DNA from: Jiulongibacter sp024742395 | GTDB lineage: Bacteria > Bacteroidota > Bacteroidia > Cytophagales > Spirosomataceae | Direction of reading: 5' to 3' | Assembly (NCBI GenBank): GCA_965249455.1 | Contig: OZ252236.1 | Span: 3,596,001 to 3,660,000 of the forward strand | DNA: 64,000 bases | In this document: piece after piece, positions 44,208 to 53,700 of the stretch | Position numbering within the stretch: the first letter of the stretch is position 1 | Layout: each line of letters opens with the position of its first letter | Notes under the pieces: model-generated | The model's input: the letters and a program-made list of their open reading frames with translations, nothing else | Databases searched by the model: none | What the model was told of the DNA's origin: nothing | Translations under genes and position numbers: made by a program

Positions 44208-45470
44208 TTAATATGCAAAGGTGTAACCCAAGCTAGCAGAGCCGATAAAGTAATATTTACCCGGGTCAAAATAGCTCTCTTGCCTCATTAATGACAATCC
44301 GACACCGATAACGTTATTGTTGTTTTTTATTCTGAAATTCTCGCTTATTCCAATTTTTTGAGATTTAAGACTTACAATAGGTATAAGGTCAGGATTTACT
44401 CCAAATCTGTTAATTTCAGGTGAAAAACCCATGCCCAAAGAAAGTGAGAAAAACTGATCTTCATTTCTTCCATAATTCCTGTAAGTTACACTACCTGATT
44501 TACTTAAACCTTCGTCACTGGGAATCAGGTAGGGTACAAAAAATACGAATGAACTTCCGAAATACTTACCGACGGAACCCGTATAGATATTGGTGTAGGA
44601 ATCTCCAAACTTCAATGACCTGATACCTAAAGAGGCTTCAAAACTGGCAGGAAGAGACTTATACAACTGAAAACCATATCGCCAGTCGGGAAAAATGGAG
44701 GCTCTCGAATAGCCAACATTCACGTAGGCATAAAGACCCTTCCCAAGACTCGGATAGGCGTCTATTTCTACCTGAGAGCCATAGGAATCAAACTTATTGT
44801 TAAGATTGTATCTGCCCACAATACTACCATACCTGGTTTCTTTGCTATAAGAAACTGTGTAGTAATGCATCGGGTCGTAGATCTCGGTAAACTTATCTAT
44901 TGAATAAGTAACAGAAATTTCGTTTGTAGCCATTTCTTCCTTAAGATTTTGCTTAAAAACATGCATCGGCTCACTTTCAGGGTACTTGGTTAAAAATACT
45001 TTTACGCTCTTCATGGCATCTCCAAAATCTCGATTGTCCATTTCTGCAGAAGCCTTTAAGATGGTTAGATCTACATCATCCGGAAACTCCATTAAAGCCC
45101 TTTCTGACAACTCCAAAGCAGCGAGAGGTTGACTAGCCCAACTTTCATTTTTAATAGCTCCTATCCAATATTCCTTATTCTTTTTATCTTGGCCGAGTAA
45201 AATCTGAAACTCTTTTCTGGCTAATTTATACCTTTCTTCCCAACCGAGTAAAGTGGCATGGAATAGCCTTACATCACCATAAGTAGGATATCTTTTCGTG
45301 ATTTCTCCTAATAAGTCTGAGGCCTGCCTTTTCTTTCCATTAAATGCCATTTCTCTTGCATCTGCAAAAGCCTCATCAGGATCTGTGTAAGGGTAATACC
45401 GGGCATCATATTGGGCATTTGCAATAAATGCCATCAACATCAGGAAAGCAGCTGTGTACAATTTTTTCAT
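44208..45470 (-). CDS. YaiO-family outer-membrane beta-barrel protein with N-terminal TPR
   Basis: 420 residues with a signal peptide (1 to ~19). An N-terminal TPR-like region (~28-170; R-L-F-H-A-T-L-L-G-W-E-E-R-Y-K-L-A is one unit) is followed by ~240 residues of alternating aromatic/hydrophobic strands ending with Tyr, as in an outer-membrane barrel of the YaiO family. In E. coli, yaiO lies near yaiP, a glycosyltransferase-2 gene, which supports a role in passing a polysaccharide across the outer membrane. It is the last gene of the six-gene operon; its ATG overlaps the sulfatase stop by 4 bases (ATGA). Confidence 0.8.
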   Translation of the reverse strand: MKKLYTAAFLMLMAFIANAQYDARYYPYTDPDEAFADAREMAFNGKKRQASDLLGEITKRYPTYGDVRLFHATLLGWEERYKLARKEFQILLGQDKKNKEYWIGAIKNESWASQPLAALELSERALMEFPDDVDLTILKASAEMDNRDFGDAMKSVKVFLTKYPESEPMHVFKQNLKEEMATNEISVTYSIDKFTEIYDPMHYYTVSYSKETRYGSIVGRYNLNNKFDSYGSQVEIDAYPSLGKGLYAYVNVGYSRASIFPDWRYGFQLYKSLPASFEASLGIRSLKFGDSYTNIYTGSVGKYFGSSFVFFVPYLIPSDEGLSKSGSVTYRNYGRNEDQFFSLSLGMGFSPEINRFGVNPDLIPIVSLKSQKIGISENFRIKNNNNVIGVGLSLMRQESYFDPGKYYFIGSASLGYTFAY

Positions 45471-47863
45471 AATAATGGCGTGTTAACATTGACATATTCA
45501 TCGCCGAAAAGAACTACCTCATCACTATCAGCTAAGCTGTCGCTTTTATCAAATTTGGCGAGTTTGGCCATCACCATTTTTCTGAAACTCTCATTACCCT
45601 CAAGGTTATTTAATCCGAAAGACGCCAATTGGTGAGCCCGCTTAAATTTGCCATTCCACCAATAAAGATCAAATAAAGCAGAATAAGCATCCTGATAATC
45701 CGGATTACGTTCTACTACAAAAAGCAGCTCCTTTTCAGCCTTTTCGAACTCTCCATCCCAGCCGTACATCCTTCCTTTTAGAAGCCTGGCATCAAAGTGC
45801 AAAAAGTTATCATTTAACAAATAGTCAGAGAGTAAATGAGCAACCTCATGATTTTTATTATGAGCAGAATCTCTGGCAACTAAAAAAAGCTCATCTGCTG
45901 TTAGACCATCTGCAAGCTTGTGAATCCTATCCTTTTCTTCCTTGGTAAAAGTGACCAGGTTTGAGCTATTAATCACCATTTCCTTTGGAATGATCTTGTT
46001 CTGCTGTGTTACATAAAAGTTCGTTTTCTTTGCCAATTCACGCTTCTGCACTAAATCCTTCCGTAGGTCATCATTTGACACCTTACTTAAACTCAGGTTG
46101 TCTTCCAGCTTAAATACCGCCTTATCAGAAATGTAATTGCCGTCTTTTAGATAATCAGAAAATGAACCTTTATATTTCATCAAAGGTATTTCGCCTTTGC
46201 TTGAGAACTCCTTGGAACCACTCAGTCCGGAGCCTAACCATGGAACATTGGATGCCAATTCAAATGGATATTTACTCTTAAGCATATTGACAATACTGGG
46301 CATTATATCCAGATGCGAACTAACGCCCTTAAACTCTTGCGGTGCTTTAAGCATTGGGCTGTACACTAATAGTGGTACATGATATCTGCAAATTTTATCC
46401 TTTTGAGGTACTGGAATCAATCGGTGATCTCCGGTAATAAAGAAAATAGTATTCTCATATTCAGGCAGCCTTTTATAGTCTTCCATAAACTGTTGAATAC
46501 TCTCATCTGTGTATAGTAAACTTGCAAAAATCTCTTTGTATTTGTTTACATCCTTTAGTTTTCCAGAATTGTATCCTAATGATGCTTTCATCAAATCAAC
46601 CTCCTCCATATAGGTTTCTTTTCTAGGAAAAAGAAATGGCTCGTGATTGGACAGAGACAGTACCACATTTAGCCTCGGTTGTTTGATCTTATCTTCAAGT
46701 ATTGAAACGGTTTTCCTATAAATCTCATGGTCTGGGTAACCCCAACTAAAACCGGCATCGGTTCCTACTGTTTTCTCATAACCCTTACCATAATTACTCT
46801 CTTCAAGAATGAAGTCTACCCCTTCATTATATAAGTACTTATTCTTTTTATCAAAGGCTGAATTTCCGCCTTCAAAATAAGACGTCATGTACCCGTTTTT
46901 TTTCAAAACTGATATAAGTGAAAGGTGACTTGGTAAGTTATCAAGCTCTAAATAACCGTTTTGACCGAAGGGTAATGAACCTAAAATAGAGGGTAATGCA
47001 CCAAACGATCTACCGGTATTGCTAAGAAAATTTGACCAATAAAGTGATTCTTTGCTAAGAGAGTCCAGATAAGGGGTAAACCCTTTATACTGTGCTCCTT
47101 CACCCATAAAATCGCTTCCAAGTCCCTCTACCACCAGAATAACGATATTCGGTTTTTCTGCACCCAGTTCCAGATAATCTGCTAATACATGATCCGCATC
47201 GTTATTGGGTTTTAAAAGGGGGTATTCTATAGTACTTTCCCATTCTATGGCTCCACCTGATGAGTCATTAAAATAGCCAATTCCCTCCACCACGAAATAA
47301 CTAAGATTTGTAGTTTCTTTGTCATATTTTATAAAAACCAGAGGTGATAAACCAAGGCTTAGAACCATGGCAACAAGCATTCCATTTTGATAATTCTTAA
47401 TGCTGTAAACTCCCAAACCAAAGAGAAGTGGAAAAAGTAGGATTTGAATAATACCAGCGATACTTGTATCTGCTGAACTTCCTACGGTCTCCTGAACATC
47501 ATGCATAGAATAGCCAAAGAAATCGCTACCTAAAGAAAGGTGTGTAAGGCCATAGTATTTGTTCAAGCCAGCATTGGCTAATATTACAAGTACGGCTACA
47601 AACCACACAAAACCATTGGCAACAACCCGATGCACTTTTGACAATAATAAATATGGAATAGCCATTATAAGGAAGAATATTGCTCCTACTCCTAAATCAA
47701 AGATGAGGCTTCCTATTAATTCCAGAATTAAAGAAAAAGCTGTTTCCTCCTCAGCGTCATAAAGTACTTTGGTCACAAAATCATTTATGCCTAAAAGTAG
47801 ACCAAATAGAAAGCTGGCAATAACCAGTGGCTGAAACGAGCGAAAGTTTAATAGTTTATTCAT
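45467..47863 (-). CDS. LTA-synthase-like membrane sulfatase with C-terminal TPR
   Basis: 798 residues. Five or so membrane helices fill ~10-190. The extracytoplasmic alkaline-phosphatase-type domain (~235-560) carries the LtaS/OpgB-like metal residues: V-V-E-G (Glu), a nucleophile-type Thr in S-N-T-G-R-S, S-N-H-E-P-F, and T-G-D-H-R. Relatives transfer phosphoglycerol or phosphoethanolamine from phospholipids to a polymer or sugar. The C-terminal ~130 residues form TPR units (R-L-L-K-G-R-M-Y-G-W-D-G-E-F-E-K-A) that resemble the N-terminal TPR of the YaiO protein encoded next. It would modify a glycan at the outer face of the inner membrane; donor and target are unknown. Confidence 0.85.
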   Translation of the reverse strand: MNKLLNFRSFQPLVIASFLFGLLLGINDFVTKVLYDAEEETAFSLILELIGSLIFDLGVGAIFFLIMAIPYLLLSKVHRVVANGFVWFVAVLVILANAGLNKYYGLTHLSLGSDFFGYSMHDVQETVGSSADTSIAGIIQILLFPLLFGLGVYSIKNYQNGMLVAMVLSLGLSPLVFIKYDKETTNLSYFVVEGIGYFNDSSGGAIEWESTIEYPLLKPNNDADHVLADYLELGAEKPNIVILVVEGLGSDFMGEGAQYKGFTPYLDSLSKESLYWSNFLSNTGRSFGALPSILGSLPFGQNGYLELDNLPSHLSLISVLKKNGYMTSYFEGGNSAFDKKNKYLYNEGVDFILEESNYGKGYEKTVGTDAGFSWGYPDHEIYRKTVSILEDKIKQPRLNVVLSLSNHEPFLFPRKETYMEEVDLMKASLGYNSGKLKDVNKYKEIFASLLYTDESIQQFMEDYKRLPEYENTIFFITGDHRLIPVPQKDKICRYHVPLLVYSPMLKAPQEFKGVSSHLDIMPSIVNMLKSKYPFELASNVPWLGSGLSGSKEFSSKGEIPLMKYKGSFSDYLKDGNYISDKAVFKLEDNLSLSKVSNDDLRKDLVQKRELAKKTNFYVTQQNKIIPKEMVINSSNLVTFTKEEKDRIHKLADGLTADELFLVARDSAHNKNHEVAHLLSDYLLNDNFLHFDARLLKGRMYGWDGEFEKAEKELLFVVERNPDYQDAYSALFDLYWWNGKFKRAHQLASFGLNNLEGNESFRKMVMAKLAKFDKSDSLADSDEVVLFGDEYVNVNTPLL

Positions 47864-47867
47864 GTTA

Positions 47868-49286
47868 TTATGTGGTTTTGATTCCGACCCGGGTCATTTC
47901 ACCCCAGGTCTTCTTTCCTTTTATTAAATCTATATGGCCTCTAATAGCCGAAATCACCAAGAAAGGATGGTAAATAAAGGGTTCTAACAGGCCACTTAAT
48001 ACCAGTCTCCATATGTCCTTAGTCCGTTTATATTGATAGAATGTTACTTCTTCTGCCAGAATAGCCATCATATTAATCATAAAAGCAAAAGCATAAACCA
48101 TCATAGTTATGGCAATAAAGAAAGGCCAGTTAACGAATTGAAAAATCACCGCAACGGCAAACCAAACCAAGCCAATGAACTCAAGAATTGGTGCCAAAAA
48201 CTCAAAGAAAAACCAGTAGGGATAGCTTAACATCCCAATAATTCCATACTTCGGATTAAAGAACATTTTTCTGTGAGCCCATAAGGTCTCGACTGTACCC
48301 CGGGTCCATCTGTTCCTTTGCCTTCCTAATATTTGTTTACTTTCAGGAGCCTCTGTCCAGCAGAGCGGGTCAGGGATAAATTTGACAGAATAATCTGCTT
48401 TCTGCTCCATCATGTATCTTCGCATTCGTACTACGAGCTCCATGTCTTCGCCAACGGTAGACGTATCATAACCGCCTACGGCTTTGACAATTTCTTTATC
48501 AAACATCCCAAAAGCCCCTGAAATGATCAGTAGGGCACTCATTCTGCCCCAGGCTACCCTTCCTAACAAAAATGCTCTGAGATATTCCAAAACCTGCATT
48601 CTGGCGATCCATGAATCCGGCACTTTTACATTGGCAATTGTTCCGTTGTAAATTTCACAAGAATTAATGATTCTAATGACACCACCGGTAGCAATTACCC
48701 TGCTTTTTGAATCCATAAATGGCTTCACTAATTTCAGTAAGGCGTCTTGCTCAATGATGCAATCTACATCAATACATGCCACATACTTGGCAGTTGAAAT
48801 ATTTATGCCGGCATTGAGTGCATCTGCTTTTCCTCCATTTTCCTTGTCTACCAGTAATAGGTTTTTAAATTCAGGTAACGTAGAATAATATACGGCCTTA
48901 ATATCTTTGGTATCCAAATCTGAATTAATGATCATGTTTGAAGGCTCCATTTTATAGGCTTCAATAGCCCTTTGCAGCGTATCGTCTTTGCTTCCGTCAT
49001 TAACAATGATTACTTCAAAATTGGAATAATGAATAGATAGCAGTGATCTGATATTCTCGACTATTGTTAATCCTTCATTGTAAGCAGGTGCAATTAGAGA
49101 AACGGATGGTGCCAGAAAAGATGGGAGTAAGTCTTTATAGTTAGTTTGTTCAGATTTCTTTAAATAATCACGTAAAACAGAAATTGACACAAAACCTAAA
49201 ATGACGTAAGAAAGCATTAAGAATACTGCGTAAAATATGATTACGTAAGTAACTATCAGGCCTATTATTTCGGTGAAATTTTCCAT
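47868..49286 (-). CDS. Membrane glycosyltransferase family 2 (BcsA/PgaC/YaiP-like)
   Basis: 472 residues. One N-terminal helix (~8-35), a GT-A domain (~55-330) and three or four C-terminal helices (~345-440). Processive-type signature D, D, D, Q-x-x-R-W: V-N-D-G-S near 95, I-D-V-D-C near 170, G-E-D-M-E near 275, and Q-R-N-R-W near 315. It would polymerise a sugar from UDP-activated precursors while moving the chain across the inner membrane. There is no PilZ domain, so c-di-GMP control of the BcsA type is not apparent. The start overlaps the HEAT gene stop by one base, and the sulfatase gene follows after 4 bases. Confidence 0.9.
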   Translation of the reverse strand: MENFTEIIGLIVTYVIIFYAVFLMLSYVILGFVSISVLRDYLKKSEQTNYKDLLPSFLAPSVSLIAPAYNEGLTIVENIRSLLSIHYSNFEVIIVNDGSKDDTLQRAIEAYKMEPSNMIINSDLDTKDIKAVYYSTLPEFKNLLLVDKENGGKADALNAGINISTAKYVACIDVDCIIEQDALLKLVKPFMDSKSRVIATGGVIRIINSCEIYNGTIANVKVPDSWIARMQVLEYLRAFLLGRVAWGRMSALLIISGAFGMFDKEIVKAVGGYDTSTVGEDMELVVRMRRYMMEQKADYSVKFIPDPLCWTEAPESKQILGRQRNRWTRGTVETLWAHRKMFFNPKYGIIGMLSYPYWFFFEFLAPILEFIGLVWFAVAVIFQFVNWPFFIAITMMVYAFAFMINMMAILAEEVTFYQYKRTKDIWRLVLSGLLEPFIYHPFLVISAIRGHIDLIKGKKTWGEMTRVGIKTT

Positions 49287-50380
49287 TACACAGCCATTTT
49301 ACTATGAACACCCATGCTATTATTAATACAAGAGAGAAAGGGAGTCCCTAGTGAACTTAGTACATCAAAACCTAAAACCGCCGTTATTTCCTTTTGAGCC
49401 AGATATCTAAGTTCTTTTTTTTCATTTTGATAGCACTTTTTTATAAACTCAAGATTCTCTGGCAGATCAAAGGATATGATTGTCTTCAAAATCTCCAGCT
49501 TTACTTCGTCTTTTTGCTTTGGATAAATTTTCATTAGAAACTTTGAAGTCTGTGACATCTCCAATGAATTCAAAGCACGCAAAACCTCAATTTTCAGCGG
49601 ATCATTATCACCTTTTAAGAGCATAACCAAATCAGGAACATCCACTAAGGATTTTGCAAAAACAACCAACCTACAACCAAATATAGCATGAGAACCGCCT
49701 TTTGCAAGCCACTCAGTAACTCGTGGAAACTCTACTTCCTGAGCTTCTTGCAATACCTGAAGTATTCTCATTTGTAACCAATCAGAAATAAAGTAATCTC
49801 TTGATAACACAAACTGCAGTCCTGAAGTAGGGTGAATTTGAATCATCATGGCAATCAGATAATTTCTTGTATTATAATCTTTGATTGAGTTGATTATCCT
49901 GATCATAATCCGCTCACCAATAGGGTAATTCATGTTTCTTAATTCATTCATGGCCTGGATCATTCTGTACTTGTTACCAGACCTAAGATTTTTTAAACTA
50001 AGTGCGTACAGCTTTTTCTCTACAAAATAATCCTCGATCATTCTCGCTGATTCTCCCACCAGACTTTTTCTTAAAGTAATGAGCTCATTTATGAGTATTT
50101 GCTTTCTGCCTTGGTTCTCAAAAAGATACTTTTCACTTTCCTCCACTTCTTTAGAAAATTCATCACCAAATACTAAATATGTAATAAGCGGAGCACAGTG
50201 CTGAGCTACCTCCTCTTCGTATTTATGAAGCTTGGTTTTATTACGCCGGCTAATTAAAACGTAAATCAGAAACCCTAAACCAGTGGCCATAAATATTCCG
50301 GCAGACCATGTAAAAAACACGATCTGAGATTCATAGCCGCCAACTAACAGCGACAGAATATTTTCTTCTGGTCTGGACAT
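49286..50380 (-). CDS. HEAT-repeat protein with one N-terminal membrane helix
   Basis: 364 residues. A membrane helix (~18-42, F-F-T-W-S-A-G-I-F-M-A-T-G-L-G-F-L) with a basic R-R-N-K-T-K end places the rest in the cytoplasm. About 300 residues of alpha-helical HEAT-like repeats follow (for example L-R-A-L-N-S-L-E and Y-L-A-Q-K-E-I-T-A-V-L-G). HEAT arrays are protein-binding scaffolds. Position between a stand-alone receiver and the glycosyltransferase suggests it connects the signalling protein to the enzyme, an inference only. The stop overlaps the glycosyltransferase start by one base. Confidence 0.8.
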   Translation of the reverse strand: MSRPEENILSLLVGGYESQIVFFTWSAGIFMATGLGFLIYVLISRRNKTKLHKYEEEVAQHCAPLITYLVFGDEFSKEVEESEKYLFENQGRKQILINELITLRKSLVGESARMIEDYFVEKKLYALSLKNLRSGNKYRMIQAMNELRNMNYPIGERIMIRIINSIKDYNTRNYLIAMMIQIHPTSGLQFVLSRDYFISDWLQMRILQVLQEAQEVEFPRVTEWLAKGGSHAIFGCRLVVFAKSLVDVPDLVMLLKGDNDPLKIEVLRALNSLEMSQTSKFLMKIYPKQKDEVKLEILKTIISFDLPENLEFIKKCYQNEKKELRYLAQKEITAVLGFDVLSSLGTPFLSCINNSMGVHSKMAV

Positions 50381-50393
50381 TAAAACGGTTTGG

Positions 50394-50765
50394 CTAGGCT
50401 ACTTTCCTTCTGAAAAACATTTTTTTAACTCTCACTAAAAGCTCATTTGGACTAAATGGCTTAGAAATAAAATCATCTGCTCCTAGTTCAAATGCTTCAA
50501 GGACCGTCTTCTCAAGCCCCGCCGAACTTAGTACTATGATAGGTACATCAGATTGTAAGACATTTCTTACATGACTCACTATTTCAAGGCCATTTACCAA
50601 TGGCATCATGATGTCTGTAATTACAAGGTCTGGTAAGTTCTTAGAAAGAGATTCTTTACCTTCGAAACCGTTAGCACTGGTGGTGATGTTATAGCCTTCC
50701 TTCTTGAATTTAAATTCCAGCGTTTTTCTTAAAAGTGCTTCATCTTCAATTAAGTGAATATTCAT
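50394..50765 (-). CDS. Stand-alone response regulator receiver
   Basis: 123 residues, receiver domain only. Acidic E7/D8, phospho-acceptor Asp51 in V-I-T-D-I-M-M-P, S in V-L-S-S-A, and Lys in I-S-K-P-F-S-P are all present, so it should be phosphorylatable. It has no DNA-binding or enzymatic output, so it must act by binding another protein or as a phosphate carrier. It lies 12 bases after the hybrid kinase and 13 before the HEAT gene, which points to those as partners. Confidence 0.92.
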   Translation of the reverse strand: MNIHLIEDEALLRKTLEFKFKKEGYNITTSANGFEGKESLSKNLPDLVITDIMMPLVNGLEIVSHVRNVLQSDVPIIVLSSAGLEKTVLEAFELGADDFISKPFSPNELLVRVKKMFFRRKVA

Positions 50766-50777
50766 ATGTGTTGTGTT

Positions 50778-53700
50778 TTAGTAGTTTGATATCAAAATGT
50801 TTTCTAATTCCTTTCGGGAGCCTTCAAAAATGTTTTCTAGCTGAAAATATAAGCTCTCCAATGTTCTATAATCTTCTATTCCGTCATACTCCAGTTTATC
50901 CAGAATGCCTTCATGATTTATTCCAATGGCCAAAAACGAAGATTTCAGTTTATGGGCCGTTTCTTTCATTAGACGGTAATTTGTCTCTTTAATTCCTTCT
51001 AAAATCAGAGCTAAATCCTGTGGAATGTTTTTAAGCGATAGCTCTATCATTTCCTTTTCAAAATCTGCATCACCTTCGCAAGTAGACTTCAGGTAACTCA
51101 GGTCTACATAGTTCCTTACTTCTTCTTTAACTTCGGTTTTTTCTATTTCCTTCTCAGAAGTTAAATCTGTCCTGTTTTCATTTCTTTTACGTCTGACAAG
51201 CTTATTGATTTTCTCAAATAAATGCTCAGGTTCAAAAGGTTTAGTTATGTAATCATCCATACCCATACTGAGGCATTTATCTTTCTCCCCTACTATAGAA
51301 TGAGCAGTCATTGCCATGATTGGCGTATCTAAATTGAGCTCCTTTCTTATATACTCGGCAGCGGTGTAGCCATCCATTTCAGGCATCTGAAGGTCCATCA
51401 GAATTATATCAAAACTCTCATGCTGCAATAACTCTACGGCTTTTCTACCATTCTCACACATTTTAGCATCAAAACCTTGAATTTCAAGCACTTTAAGAGC
51501 TAGTTTCTGATTTAGAAAATTATCCTCGACCAGTAAAACCTTTACATCCTGTTTCTCAAATATTTCTTCTATATAGTCTTCCTTGACTTCAAAATCTTCT
51601 TCCAGAACTTTTTCAAATGGAATAGTAAAAGTGAATTTTGAGCCCTTACCCTCTTCACTGGTAACGGTCATTTCTCCTCCTTGAAGGTTAACAAGAGACT
51701 TTGATATACTCAAACCTAAACCCGTTCCACCGTATTTTCTTGTAGTATTGGTATTGGCTTGCGTAAATCTGTCAAAAATAATTTCAATTTTCTCCTTAGA
51801 AATCCCAATGCCAGTATCTTCTATCTCAAACTGAATGTTGTAAACCGAATCTGTCTCCTCTAGCATATATACCTCGAGTTTTACAGTACCTTCTTCAGTA
51901 AACTTAATGGCATTATTCATCAAATTAACCAAAATTTGATTCAGTCTTGTAGGGTCACCTACCACCATGTCAGGTAAACCAAAATCAAGCATACATTTCA
52001 ATAATAGGCCTTTTTTACGAGCCTCATTTGTAAGAATTTTACGAACGTTGTTGATTTGATCTTTCAGACTAAAGCGTACATTTTCGATGGTAATCTGGCC
52101 AGATTCAATTTTTGAGAAATCCAGGATATCATTTATTAAATTCAGCAAATTAGAGGAAGCCAGATTGATTGAATTCACATAATCTCTTTGAATAGAATCC
52201 AAATTTCTGGTTTTCCCTAACAGCTTCCCAAAACCGGTAATTGCGTTCATCGGCGTTCTAATTTCATGACTCATATTGGCCAGAAACTGATCTTTCATTT
52301 GGGCATTATACTCAGCAGCCTTCTTGGCATTAAACAGGTCTTTTTCCAGCTCAATCCTATCCGTAAGGTCCATTACATTCCCAATAACATACTCAGAACC
52401 ATCTGATGATTCAGTAAGCACATTGTTAAACATCCAGGTTTTTAAATGGCCAGATTTGTCCATTATCTCCATTAGACCTTTAGACTTTCCGGTTTCTCGA
52501 ATCTCTTTCAGATATTTTGGAAACTCCTCCTTAGTTTTAAGAGGAATGATATCTTGTATATTCTTACTTATTAGTTCCTCTACTTCATAGCCAAGTAAGT
52601 AAGCACCTTGGGAGTTCATAGAAATGAAGTTTCCTTCTAAATCGTGCGTATACATAACCACTTGAGAATTCTCAAAGAAAAGCCTGTGTCTGGTTTCACT
52701 ATCCAGTATTTGCTTATCTCGTTCATTTTTTGCTGTTACATCTACACCAATGGTCAAGTATCCGGTAATTTCCGCTTTCTTGTTTTTTATAGGAGTTATT
52801 GAAACTTCTACTGTTGCTCTGTCTCCAAACCTTGAAATAAAGACATATTCCTGGCTATCCGTAAGCCCTTTTCTTGCTTTGAAAGTATAGCAATCCATAT
52901 CAGGATTTACTTCAACGCCATATTCTTTTGATAAAGCTTGTGCTTTTTCTATTAATTCTTCTTTGTCATGGAAGACTAGTGGCTTAATTCTACCCACTAC
53001 CTCCTTTGCCGTATAACCAAGGAGTCTTTCGGCACCTGAGTTAAAGTAAATGACATTACCAATAAGATCTGTAGCTATAATTACCGTTTCAGTACTGGCT
53101 TCCATAATTGCCTCCAGATGGTTATGCAGCTGCTCCAGCACTTTTCTGTCATGCTTCTCCTTACTAATATCCTCAAAGGTACCGATGAGCTTTTCACACT
53201 TCCCATCCACAAATTTTGGTCGCCCCTTGGCTCTTACCCATTTCCTTTTTCCGGAAGGCGTAATTATTTGAAGCTCGGTATCATAAGGAAGGTTTAATTG
53301 TATAGCGTTGTCTACAAGCTTTGTAATCCTATCTCTATCTTCACCTTCAGGATAGAAGTCAATCGCTGTTTCCAACTCCACCTTATAATCATCATCTACT
53401 TCATGTATTTCTCGAGTTAGTGATGTCCAGAATAACCTGTTAGATTTAATATCAAGCTCCCAGCCCCCTACTTGAGCCACACGATTTGTTTCCTCTAACA
53501 GGGCCTTCTCATAGAAAAGCTCATTCTTAGTCTGCTCTACGGAAGAAAGATCTCGTGCTATTCCATAAATACTTTCTTTTTTGAAATCTGCATTTAGAAC
53601 CCATTCCAGATTTAAGAATTCTCCATTTTTCTTTTTAAATCTTACACTGAAAGTAATAGTCTTATTCTTTCCATGAATTTTATCCAGATTTTTCTCAACT

